A stretch of 64,000 bases of DNA from Treponema sp. GTDB taxonomy: Bacteria; Spirochaetota; Spirochaetia; Treponematales; Breznakiellaceae. The stretch spans positions 62,001-126,000 of the forward strand of contig WRLP01000006.1 of the NCBI GenBank assembly GCA_009777535.1, given 5' to 3'. A program made the translations under genes and the position numbers. The notes beneath the pieces are model-generated. The model made no database searches. It was not told the origin of the DNA and saw only the letters and a list, made by a program, of their open reading frames with translations. This document shows, piece after piece, positions 18,550 to 26,474 of this stretch; position 1 is the first letter of the stretch; each line of letters starts with the position of its first letter.

Positions 18550-19626
18550 CTATTCATCTTCACCAGTTGGAGTGGGTGTAAATACCGCGCGACCAAACTG
18601 ATCTATTGGTTCCTGAGACTGCTTCTGAGCTTCAAGATACCTTAGAATTTGGTTCTGTCCAAAGCGTTCCATTTCCCAAATTTTGCGGGAAGTTTCACGG
18701 TCAAAAATAATCCGCCAAACGGATTCATCATCAATATCGCGATCAGTATCCAGAACGGCTTTATCGTAAATAACCTTTACGTCCTTAAAGTATGTGACAA
18801 AATCGCCGCCTACTTTCGCCGCGTCACGCTGGATAAGGAAACCACCGAACTTGACATAGGGAGTGTTGAATGGATACAGGGGGTAAATTCTGAGATCCCT
18901 GTTACGCACTTCCTGAATATAAGCCGGGTTATTCCACTGTAGTTCTCCCCAGCCATCGTAATTCAGATATCCCATGAATACATTCTTTTGAATACCATTG
19001 CTGTCAATTAAAATAGTTGAAAGACCATGAGGAAAATTGAGGCCGTAAACATTAACAGCCACAGCTTTAATTGCCCCTACATTCTTAAGAATACCATATG
19101 CCGGCTGGCCCTCTTCCTGGGCTTCAAACCTGCTTACACTGGTAATACCATCACTGTCTTCTGAGGGATTGATTGTTCCATCATCATCAATCGTTGCCGC
19201 CGGCTCGTATGCCGGAATCTCAAACGGCGGTTTTACCATTGCCCAGGCATTGTAGGGCTCCGTGGGGAAGTGTACCCTAACGCCCATAACCGTTCCCCAT
19301 TGTCTTGAGGCGGATTCCCTGGCGTAACTGTACCCCATGCTTTGCACCGTCCTTGAAGACGATGAAAGAATAACTTCCCAGTTTTCGATGGCCAATGATG
19401 TTTTCATTACCGCTTTCTGCTGGTATGTAAAACTACCGCCGGCAATATGGGAATAATCCATCATAGTTTGGCGATTTTGATTAGGCCTGTCGTCCTGATC
19501 ATTTTCCGTAATTTGAACGTGAATATCCGCCGTAAGCAGAGAAAAGTCGATAAGCACAGCTTCCTCGGCAAACAGGGGACCCGCCATTAACAGTACGATG
19601 ACGACAAAAATGAGCATCCGTTTCAT
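18550..19626 (-). CDS. flaA: FlaA, periplasmic flagellar filament sheath protein
   Basis: FlaA forms the outer layer of spirochete periplasmic flagella. The 358-residue precursor has a cleavable signal peptide MKRMLIFVVIVLLMAGPLFA, then EEAVLIDFSLL and the conserved MMDYS and WGTVMGVRVHFPTEPYNAWA region, with a C-terminal GRAVFTPTPT tail. I start it at ATG 19626, 5 bases after AAAGGAGCT; an upstream in-frame codon at 19650 lacks such a site. A near-consensus promoter (19669-19697) and a terminator (18473-18515) make it a monocistronic, highly expressed unit. It is one of the best indicators that the DNA is from a spirochete. Confidence 0.94.
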   Translation of the reverse strand: MKRMLIFVVIVLLMAGPLFAEEAVLIDFSLLTADIHVQITENDQDDRPNQNRQTMMDYSHIAGGSFTYQQKAVMKTSLAIENWEVILSSSSRTVQSMGYSYARESASRQWGTVMGVRVHFPTEPYNAWAMVKPPFEIPAYEPAATIDDDGTINPSEDSDGITSVSRFEAQEEGQPAYGILKNVGAIKAVAVNVYGLNFPHGLSTILIDSNGIQKNVFMGYLNYDGWGELQWNNPAYIQEVRNRDLRIYPLYPFNTPYVKFGGFLIQRDAAKVGGDFVTYFKDVKVIYDKAVLDTDRDIDDESVWRIIFDRETSRKIWEMERFGQNQILRYLEAQKQSQEPIDQFGRAVFTPTPTGEDE

Positions 19627-19668
19627 GCACAGCTCCTTTATAACATCCAAAAAATTTTGCTAGTACAA

Positions 19669-19697
19669 ATTCTAGCGAATTATCAATACTTTGTCAA
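19669..19697 (-). promoter_or_regulatory. Sigma-70 type promoter of flaA
   Basis: Read leftward: TTGACA (19692-19697), a 17-base spacer, and TAGAAT (19669-19674). Predicted start is near 19662, giving a leader of about 36 bases before the flaA ATG. Confidence 0.85.
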
Positions 19698-19756
19698 CGA
19701 CAAAATATTAAATTCACGCTTTTTTCCAAAATTTCCCACCTACAGGAAAAACCCTC

Positions 19757-20257
19757 TCATAACCGGAAACCGTCAACATAAGCCGCATTACCGGATATAA
19801 AAAACCGTACATCCCTGACAAAGGAAAAATTCCTGAGTATGCCCTCGTTCAGCGTCCGGAAACTATCCACTACTACGCCTCCTTCTTCGGGCGGTAAAAC
19901 GGCCTCCGGCGATAAATCGGCATATACAACACCGTCCCTGAACAAAAGAGACCCCAACCTGGTCTCCCTGGGGAAAAGGGGAAGCAAATCCGGAGCTACA
20001 GGCCCCAAAAGCGCTTCCTCCACATACCGGGTAAGATTTCCCTCCCGTGAAGAGGCTCTCTTTAACAGCCGATCTTCAACCGTTACTTTCCCATTGTCAA
20101 CAGTATAGAATACAAAAGTCCTTCTTGCAAGGCCCAAAGCGAAAAATTCTACCAGGGCTATGAGGCACAAAACAGCAAGTAACAGAACACGGCGTCTGTA
20201 TTTATCGGCCAAAAATCTCCCGATGGACCTTAGCCAATCCTTAAAAATTAAAGTCAT
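19757..20257 (-). CDS. GerMN-domain membrane-anchored protein
   Basis: The 166-residue protein has a basic N-terminus, one membrane helix (about 24-43) and an extracytoplasmic GerMN/lipoprotein LpqB-type domain (about 50-160). Its signature segments are RYVEEALLGPVAPDLLPLFP and GVVYADLSPEAVLPP, with SFRTLNEGIL following. GerMN domains occur beside peptidoglycan hydrolases and are thought to bind the wall or partner proteins. It overlaps the amidase stop by 4 bases (ATGA) and ends the leftward operon. Confidence 0.82.
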   Translation of the reverse strand: MTLIFKDWLRSIGRFLADKYRRRVLLLAVLCLIALVEFFALGLARRTFVFYTVDNGKVTVEDRLLKRASSREGNLTRYVEEALLGPVAPDLLPLFPRETRLGSLLFRDGVVYADLSPEAVLPPEEGGVVVDSFRTLNEGILRNFSFVRDVRFFISGNAAYVDGFRL

Positions 20258-21357
20258 GGAGCCGCTGTAAATCCCCCTGAACGCTCAAAAATTCCGACAA
20301 AATCAACTATTCCTTTATACAATGCATCTACCAGGGATTTCAAGCCGCTTTCGGTGTTCATAATCAGGGCATCCTGAGAATTGGAAATAAAGCCCAACTC
20401 CACCAAAACAGCCGGCATACGGCTGTTCTTTATCACAAACCATTGGTCGTTTTTAATGCCTCTTGATGGGACAGAATTCCCAAGTGTCTGCCCAAGACTA
20501 CGGAGTATTGATTGGGCCAGAATGATGCTTTCGGTTGTAAATTCTTCTTCCAGCATGGCATTTCTGATAGCCAGTATATCAGCGGAATCATTTGATTCTG
20601 ATGGATCGAGCAGGTCTCTGCGTATTTCCGGGTTTAAATGCCAAACTTCATATCCACGGACATTCTGGTTAAAAACACGATTGGCATGAACTGATATATA
20701 AATAATAGCCTCGTTTTCCTTCAGGGATACTGAATTCGCGATGGCTACCCGCTCTTCCAGACTCAGAAAAATATCGGTTTCTCTTGTTATCATTATTCTT
20801 TTATCAGGATAAAGACGATCCAGGAGGATTTTAAGATCTTTTGATACTTTAAGCACAATGTCTTTTTCTATCATCGTGGTCTGCTTTCCGTTGATTACCG
20901 GAGTCGCGATAGCTCCGGGATCCCTTCCGCCGTGTCCTGGATCGATTATTATTGCTGCAATACGAAAACGCGAAGCGTCATGTTCCAGAGAACGTGTAAA
21001 AGCGTCTTTCAGCGTATCAACAAAGGCCTGCGGGAAAACCAATTCCCCGCTGTCATTATATGGCAGGGGTACCGTATAAAGATCCCTGCTATCAAGCATT
21101 AAAAGGCCGTTTTCTCCCTCGGCAGAAGCGGCTGAAAAAGCGCCATAATGACGCCCCAGATTAAACATGCCGTCCCTGAAAAAAGGGTCCCAGCGAAATT
21201 CGAGAGATTCGCCTGCAGAGAGAGACAGCGGCCTGAGAGTGTTTAATGTATCATCCAGAGAGAGGGAATGGAGATAGGTAAAAGGTAAAAGGTAAAAGAG
21301 AAGAGAGAAGAGATAAAAACCAAGAGGGAAGAGGGAAAAGTTCTTATTTTTTTTCAT
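20254..21357 (-). CDS. N-acetylmuramoyl-L-alanine amidase (Amidase_3)
   Basis: This zinc amidase cleaves the peptide stem from peptidoglycan. The catalytic domain lies at about 140-355: IIDPGHGGRDPGA (zinc His), a Glu in MIEKDIVLKV, VHANR (second His) and VELGFISN (catalytic Glu). I use ATG 21357, which overlaps the ATP-grasp stop (ATGA); a GTG at 21369 is possible. The hydrophobic signal peptide (SLFPLGFYLFSLLFYLLPF) is encoded by a simple-sequence repeat tract. GerMN follows with a 4-base overlap. From memory, Treponema pallidum also has an amidase gene close to flaA. Confidence 0.9.
   Translation of the reverse strand: MKKNKNFSLFPLGFYLFSLLFYLLPFTYLHSLSLDDTLNTLRPLSLSAGESLEFRWDPFFRDGMFNLGRHYGAFSAASAEGENGLLMLDSRDLYTVPLPYNDSGELVFPQAFVDTLKDAFTRSLEHDASRFRIAAIIIDPGHGGRDPGAIATPVINGKQTTMIEKDIVLKVSKDLKILLDRLYPDKRIMITRETDIFLSLEERVAIANSVSLKENEAIIYISVHANRVFNQNVRGYEVWHLNPEIRRDLLDPSESNDSADILAIRNAMLEEEFTTESIILAQSILRSLGQTLGNSVPSRGIKNDQWFVIKNSRMPAVLVELGFISNSQDALIMNTESGLKSLVDALYKGIVDFVGIFERSGGFTAAP
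21276..21350. repeat. Simple-sequence repeat tract encoding the amidase signal peptide
   Basis: Three tandem copies of AGGTAAA (21276-21296) are followed by AGAAGAG-like units (about 21297-21312) and two AGAGGGA-type units up to about 21338. Read leftward, these purine-rich repeats encode the hydrophobic core of the signal peptide. A 7-base unit would change frame on slippage. Confidence 0.75.
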
Positions 21358-22895
21358 GTTTCTGAACACTTCTCTATTCCAAGGTTATCAATGTAGTAAA
21401 CCGCTCCCTGATATGAACCGCGGACAAGGGCAGCCCAGAAAGAACGTCTCAACTCAATTTTATTATCGGCTTTTTCTATTGCCTCGATCAGGGAAAAGCC
21501 GGTTAAAACCCTGACAGCTTCCAGACATTCTTCAACAGTCCTGCCACAGTAGTCTTTCAAACCCCGAAATGGTGCCAGGCACCCTTTTTCGGGAATTATT
21601 TCCGGATTTACATCGAAGGCATCGGGCGGGAAGGACATGCCCGGCTTTGCGCTTGATAAAAATTCCGCGGTTTTTTTATCGTCCGGATCAAGCCTGATCA
21701 GTATTGAACGAGCGGCATTTTCTGCGGCTTCTATTGCCTTACCGCGATCTTCCGCGGCGGCTATAACATTGCCACATTTTGTAACATTATTTTCCGGGAA
21801 AGTTACCTTGCTGCCATTGGTGATTCCGGTGAAAACTTCCTTTACCATGGGCAGATTGCGGGCTTCTTCAATGCCGTGAATGGATTTAACAGTTCCGGGT
21901 ATTGAAATAAAGGCGCGCTCGGCGCATGTCCATTTCTTTAAGGGGACAAGATTGTCGGGCTTTCTGCCCATGGCGGCAAGGATGGCAGCGCGTATCGGCT
22001 GCACACCGGAAGCATACGGATACGTCCAGCCGGACATATACCCCCCCGAAAGCCTGGCGGCAATTTCACCTATCATGGGCCCTTTTTCTGTCAGTTTGAT
22101 ATCTCCCTTTGCAGCACCGGCGCTTCCCTTCCCCGCCAGTCCCAGCGCGCGAATACCATCGCAAAATGTCTCCAGTATTTTCTGCTGTTTTCCCTCTTCG
22201 ATGACTGTGGGCATTGTGTGCCCCATTTCGATAAAGTAGGGCGGGAAAAAAATGTGCCGGTCGGCAAGACCGCAGATTGTAATTTCACCGTGATACACAA
22301 TTGCGTCTACGGAAAACTCCGGACCGTCCATGTAGGCTTCAACTATTGCCCTGCCGGAACGTGAAAAACCAATAGCCGCTTCGGCTGCCGGCTTAAATTC
22401 ATCCGCGTTATCAATGCGCCGGCATCCCCTGCTTCCCATATTATCAACCGGTTTTATTACCAACGGAAAATTACCCGGCAGGGAAAGTTTTTCGAACCTG
22501 TAATCTTTCGTTATTGTGATAAATTCCGGCGATGGCAGTCCTGCTTTTTTGAAGCATGAACGCATTCTCGATTTTTCCGATGCATTCATTGCGGCCTCGT
22601 ACGGTATTCCGGGAAGGCCAAGCCTTTGGGCTGTCCATGCAACACTTGCGGAAAAATCTGTACCGGCGGTCATAATGCCGCCGAGGCCGCCGCTTGAATT
22701 TTGCAGAGTGCGGGCAAAGGTCTCGATTCCTTCTTTATCTTTTAGATCGATTTGCTCAAATTTATCGGCCATGCCTGCACAGCTTGCCTGCGAATTTGCG
22801 TCCAATACAACTGTATAAAAACCCAATTCTTTGGCAATTCTGATTATTGGGCCCTGCATAATTCCTGCGCCCAGTATTATCAAACGCTCTTTCAT
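21354..22895 (-). CDS. ATP-grasp ligase (carbamoyl-phosphate-synthase-like)
   Basis: The 513-residue protein has an N-terminal Rossmann-like preATP-grasp domain (RLIILGAGIMQGPIIRIAKE), a central ATP-grasp domain (FPLVIKPVDNMGSRG; VEAYMDGPEFSVDAIV; MIGEIAARLSGGYMSG with metal-binding Glu) and a C-terminal region of about 130 residues of unknown fold. Such enzymes join a carboxylate to an amine via an acyl phosphate. Position between a sugar-modifying fusion and an amidase suggests a cell-envelope or glycan substrate, which is inference. A GGTGCCAGGCACC repeat (21570-21590) lies in frame near KGCLAPF. It overlaps both neighbours by 4 bases. Confidence 0.82.
   Translation of the reverse strand: MKERLIILGAGIMQGPIIRIAKELGFYTVVLDANSQASCAGMADKFEQIDLKDKEGIETFARTLQNSSGGLGGIMTAGTDFSASVAWTAQRLGLPGIPYEAAMNASEKSRMRSCFKKAGLPSPEFITITKDYRFEKLSLPGNFPLVIKPVDNMGSRGCRRIDNADEFKPAAEAAIGFSRSGRAIVEAYMDGPEFSVDAIVYHGEITICGLADRHIFFPPYFIEMGHTMPTVIEEGKQQKILETFCDGIRALGLAGKGSAGAAKGDIKLTEKGPMIGEIAARLSGGYMSGWTYPYASGVQPIRAAILAAMGRKPDNLVPLKKWTCAERAFISIPGTVKSIHGIEEARNLPMVKEVFTGITNGSKVTFPENNVTKCGNVIAAAEDRGKAIEAAENAARSILIRLDPDDKKTAEFLSSAKPGMSFPPDAFDVNPEIIPEKGCLAPFRGLKDYCGRTVEECLEAVRVLTGFSLIEAIEKADNKIELRRSFWAALVRGSYQGAVYYIDNLGIEKCSET
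21570..21590. repeat. Palindromic GGTGCCAGGCACC repeat, copy 1
   Basis: A 13-base near-perfect palindrome followed by a T-run on the plus strand, inside the ATP-grasp gene. The second copy is at 58236-58258 inside murD. Confidence 0.6.
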
Positions 22896-24733
22896 GCTTT
22901 TTCCTGTTGCTGCAGCAATGCCGCGTAAACTTCAAAGGTATCTCCAAGTGAGAAAATTTTACTTACAGCCAGCAGCAGCCAATACAGCGGGCTTTTTTTA
23001 TTTTTGGCGAATTTTCCAAATAGCGGAAAGCGCTCAGGATGATGTCCGCTAACAATAATTTTTTTCACGTTAAAACCGGCAAGCCCAAGAGCCTTTCTGA
23101 CCATGCGCGGCGACCATATTGTAAAGTGATCGCCGGGACTATTTTCAAGAAAACGCCGCATGGACGATCTGCCGCTGACGCCGGTATAAGATGGAGTTGA
23201 AAAGGCAAGAATGCCGCCGCCTTTAAGGAGTTTTCTGATTTCGTTAAATATCGGAAAGCAGTTTTCAAAGTGTTCGATAACAAACCATAGAGTTATGACG
23301 TCGTATAATTGGGATGATGGAATAGGGACTGGTGATTGGGGGAAGAAGCCCTGGAATGCCGGAAGGCCCAGCGTTTGACGCACATAGTTTACGGCGTCAG
23401 CGGCAGGATCGATTCCTGCAGGCAGAAAACCTTCTTCACGCGCTGCCGCCAGAAAAGGCCCGTAAGCGCAGCCTATATCAAGCAATGTTCCGCCCGATGG
23501 CAGCAATCGCCTGATTATCCCAAGGCGGCGTTTTGCCATGAGCGTCAATGCGGGAAAATCCTCGATGTAAGTTTTTCCGTACTGGTTTTTGTACTGATCA
23601 AAAAAATACTCACGCCCGTATTCAATAAGCGGCTTGTTTGCACGCTCCATGTAAACGCCGCCGCACCGGGGGCATTGCCTGTAAGTACGAGCGGCAAAAC
23701 GCCAAAGAACGATCCCGTATTTCCGGCTGTCACATATGGGGCAATGCTTGTTAACCGTTAAATTATAAGAGTTAACCAAAGAAACCGGGTTTTGCTGCGG
23801 TTCTTTATCGAGATTATGCTTTTTCGCAAGTTTTTGGCAATGTTTTTTGATTTTTTTAACTATAGAGTTACAAAGAACATTTCCATTTTTTTCTCTTTCT
23901 TTTCCTTGAAAATCCGTGTTAATCCGTGGTTTATAATTCTTAAATATTCGTCCAAGACGTTTAACACTGGTGGAATAAAAGCCGGCTTCTTTTGCAAGTT
24001 TTTCGTGATATGCTGTTGGTGATATAAGTAATACCGGTGTACCGGAATAAAGAGCTTCATAAGCGGTTAGGCCGTAGTGGGTTATAAGCAGATCATAATC
24101 GCACAGATGTTCGGCAAGGGAAGGAATCGATTCAATAATTCGGATATTGGTGTTATTTGCAAATCCTTCTATTTTACAGGCTCTGTTTGTGACCAGGGTA
24201 ATATCCATTTTACCCGATGTATTTTTCAACAGAGCCTGTGCCGCGGCAGGCCCCAGGCCAACAGAATCCTCCCCGCCGAAACTTACAAGGACTTTTTCGA
24301 TAGAAGAATTGGCATCACGATGATTTATTACAGGGCGCTTGTTCGGCACCTGAAGCAATGAAGGGTCTGCGATATTCGGCATTAGCCTGCCGCGGGCATT
24401 GGGAACAAGTATATCAATGAGGAAATCAAAGTATTCCCGGCATTGGCCGCCTTCATCGATACCAATTACCGGAGCAATGCTCCTGTATTTTTCAAATTCT
24501 TCCATCGGAGTCTGAAACCGATCCAGGACAAAAAAATCTATTTTTGCCGCATCTGTTTTTATTTCGGTTATAAGCAGATCAGGATCGATATTTATGGCTG
24601 CATTTTCGCCAGGGTAAAGCCAGGCATCCCTGCCAAGAGCGCGTAAATCTTTTGTCAGCTTGACTAACCGTCTTAGATGGCCTGTACCTCTGCCAGGCTC
24701 GATGGAGGGAACAAGAAGTATCCTTCCTGTCAT
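22892..24733 (-). CDS. PseG/SpsG-like glycosyltransferase domain fused to a zinc-ribbon SAM methyltransferase
   Basis: The 613-residue protein has two enzyme parts. Residues 1-270 resemble PseG/SpsG and MurG-like GT-B proteins: PSIEPGRGTGHLRR at the N-terminus, KVLVSFGGEDSVGLG, and LLITHYGLTAYEALYSGTPV. Residues about 330-370 are a zinc ribbon (CPICDSRKYG and CPRCGG). Residues about 395-610 are a class I methyltransferase (GGTLLDIGCAYGPFLAAARE). The linker (about 270-330) is Lys-rich and includes repeat-derived sequence (23909-23933), and another repeat lies at 23311-23345. In sugar pathways PseG removes UDP from nonulosonate precursors; here it would act with the SpsF-like neighbour. The joint reaction is unknown. 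Confidence 0.78.
   Translation of the reverse strand: MTGRILLVPSIEPGRGTGHLRRLVKLTKDLRALGRDAWLYPGENAAINIDPDLLITEIKTDAAKIDFFVLDRFQTPMEEFEKYRSIAPVIGIDEGGQCREYFDFLIDILVPNARGRLMPNIADPSLLQVPNKRPVINHRDANSSIEKVLVSFGGEDSVGLGPAAAQALLKNTSGKMDITLVTNRACKIEGFANNTNIRIIESIPSLAEHLCDYDLLITHYGLTAYEALYSGTPVLLISPTAYHEKLAKEAGFYSTSVKRLGRIFKNYKPRINTDFQGKEREKNGNVLCNSIVKKIKKHCQKLAKKHNLDKEPQQNPVSLVNSYNLTVNKHCPICDSRKYGIVLWRFAARTYRQCPRCGGVYMERANKPLIEYGREYFFDQYKNQYGKTYIEDFPALTLMAKRRLGIIRRLLPSGGTLLDIGCAYGPFLAAAREEGFLPAGIDPAADAVNYVRQTLGLPAFQGFFPQSPVPIPSSQLYDVITLWFVIEHFENCFPIFNEIRKLLKGGGILAFSTPSYTGVSGRSSMRRFLENSPGDHFTIWSPRMVRKALGLAGFNVKKIIVSGHHPERFPLFGKFAKNKKSPLYWLLLAVSKIFSLGDTFEVYAALLQQQEKA
23311..23345. repeat. GGGACTGG/GATTGGGG-type repeat within the methyltransferase
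   Basis: Resembles the longer tract in queA (7671-7735). It encodes PQSPVPIPSSQ between the SAM-binding core and the next strand (LYDVITLWFV), where most relatives would have a short loop. Confidence 0.5.
23909..23933. repeat. AATCCGTGTT/AATCCGTGGT tandem repeat in the linker of the fusion protein
   Basis: Two near-identical 10-base units at 23911-23930. Read leftward it resembles the accacggattaacacgg type of repeat seen between genes in many bacteria; here it is inside the coding linker. Confidence 0.5.
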
Positions 24734-25413
24734 TTTTGAAAAATCTCCAGAAAACAGTTTATGATCGACTGTCCGTTATATCGATCCTTGTTGTTTTCTA
24801 AACCGGCATGGAGTTTTTGCGCCATCTCAAAATCTTCCTGAGTGTCGACTGTGATTCTTATCGAATTATTTTCATCCTGCCATTTTTTGGGAGCAAGCGG
24901 CCTGTGCAGGCGAAACAACCCGGGGTTGTTATACAAATAAGGACACACATGCTCCCGCTCATACACAGCAACTGCTTCCACTTCAGCGCGCCGCAGGGCC
25001 TCTGCGGAAACAACTTCCACTCCGGCGCCGTACGGAAGGCCGCTGTAGCCGGCATAATCCGCGTTTAACTCTATTGCTTCCGCGCAGATTGCCGCCGCCG
25101 CATCGGCAAAAACAAAGGGATTGTCTCCGGTGGCCCTTATAAAACGGCTGATGCCGAAACGGCTAACAGCCGATGAGTAACGTGAAAGAACATCATTCTC
25201 ATCCCCTGTAAAAAGCTCAAATCCCGCTTCGGCGGCAATACCGGAAAATGACTGATATGAAGTTTCCGGACATGCAAGGATATAAATATCAGCCGGAATA
25301 CGGCGCAGCGCTTCCATTACACGAAACACAAGGGGCTTTCCGCCGAGGGGAAGCAGAGATTTTTCAGACAGCCGCCTTGAATCAATTCGAGCTTGTAAAA
25401 TTACGGCAAGCAA
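24730..25413 (-). CDS. Cytidylyltransferase, SpsF-like
   Basis: The 227-residue protein has the nucleotidyltransferase opening AVILQARIDSRRLSEKSLLPLGG, with the glycine-rich/basic phosphate-binding loop, and FIRATGDNPFVF with the metal-binding Asp. It matches SpsF (CMP-sugar type transferases in polysaccharide or nonulosonate pathways). It overlaps the PseG-like fusion by 4 bases and the upstream gene by 13 bases. The substrate is not determinable. Confidence 0.85.
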   Translation of the reverse strand: MLAVILQARIDSRRLSEKSLLPLGGKPLVFRVMEALRRIPADIYILACPETSYQSFSGIAAEAGFELFTGDENDVLSRYSSAVSRFGISRFIRATGDNPFVFADAAAAICAEAIELNADYAGYSGLPYGAGVEVVSAEALRRAEVEAVAVYEREHVCPYLYNNPGLFRLHRPLAPKKWQDENNSIRITVDTQEDFEMAQKLHAGLENNKDRYNGQSIINCFLEIFQK

Positions 25414-26474
25414 TTACTGCCCTCCTGACTCGGAACATTATCCGTTAAAGAATAATAGGATTGTCCCCCATTGGAAAAATCAACTGTTCCATTCCAGCGT
25501 TCTATTACACCCTGTGCATCTTTCTGCCATCTTAAACGGTTGGATTTAACCCAAAGTCTGCATTCAGAAAATATTTCCCAGGCAGTTAAGGGGTCTTCAC
25601 CTGATTTTAATAAATAAATCAGAAACCGCCTTAACGGAAGATGCGCATAATTGCCAAGCAGCACCGGAGCAATATTTTTCAAGTAAAAACGCCGATAACT
25701 GGCTTCGGCAGTACTGTCTTCAACCGGCATTTGTCCGTCGTATGAAAGTTTTATCTGCTGACCAAGGGCTATCTGTTCCCCCCAGAGATATGCCCTAAAA
25801 CCAAAATCCATGGATTGCCAGTGGGCATTTTTAAGCGAATTGTCGAATCCGCCAAGGCTAATAAAACGCTTGCGATCGTATATCCCGACACCGTCAAACG
25901 GGTACAGGCTGGCCATTCCTTCAACACCGGGCTCCATTAACAGGGTGCGCATTTTTTTTCGCTGTGATACGGGAGTGATAATTGTTGGTAAAATCTCGTA
26001 TCTTGAATTAAGAATCACGGGAACTGTACAAAGCCGCTTGAAACGGTTCGATTTTTTACCGTTTACTTCACCTTCATCATTAACACAGCTCAGTCTTTCA
26101 ACCATTCTTGCCGCTGTTCCTCCGGCGATAAATTTCAAATCATTCCAAAGTACAAAAAACAGCGGGTTTTCAATTTCCAGTGCAGCCAGATTTATCTTTT
26201 CCCCAAGAGTCAGTTCTGTTTTGGGAAGAATAAATCGTAAAAAGGGAAAGCGGCCTGAAAGTTCCTCAACATCATATATTTCCGAAGAAGATTCGATTGA
26301 TACAACATTATCAAACCCTGTCTTTTCCAGTTCCTGAAAAAAGGTTCGTCTTGGATACCTTCCCTGACGGTTTAGTATAACAGCTGTAAGACCTGTTGCA
26401 GCCCGGCGTTCTTCTCCGCCAACTACGGTATAGGAGGGAACAGCCGCATTAAAAATTGTAGGTGTAGTATTCAT
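25401..26474 (-). CDS. Glycosyltransferase-like protein of unknown specificity
   Basis: I place the start at ATG 26474 (MNTTPTIFNAAVPSYTVVGG), giving 357 residues and a 26-base overlap with the upstream gene; the frame is open upstream to 26603 but that would overlap 155 bases. The protein resembles a GT-A glycosyltransferase: TAVILNRQGR near the N-terminus, a region FVLWNDLKFI where a DxD-like motif would lie, and a later acceptor-side pattern GFDNSLKNAHWQSMDFGFRAYLWGE that is common in family 2 enzymes. I do not recognise a named family. It is between the spiro-SPASM gene and the SpsF-like gene and is likely part of the same pathway. Confidence 0.65.
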   Translation of the reverse strand: MNTTPTIFNAAVPSYTVVGGEERRAATGLTAVILNRQGRYPRRTFFQELEKTGFDNVVSIESSSEIYDVEELSGRFPFLRFILPKTELTLGEKINLAALEIENPLFFVLWNDLKFIAGGTAARMVERLSCVNDEGEVNGKKSNRFKRLCTVPVILNSRYEILPTIITPVSQRKKMRTLLMEPGVEGMASLYPFDGVGIYDRKRFISLGGFDNSLKNAHWQSMDFGFRAYLWGEQIALGQQIKLSYDGQMPVEDSTAEASYRRFYLKNIAPVLLGNYAHLPLRRFLIYLLKSGEDPLTAWEIFSECRLWVKSNRLRWQKDAQGVIERWNGTVDFSNGGQSYYSLTDNVPSQEGSNCLP

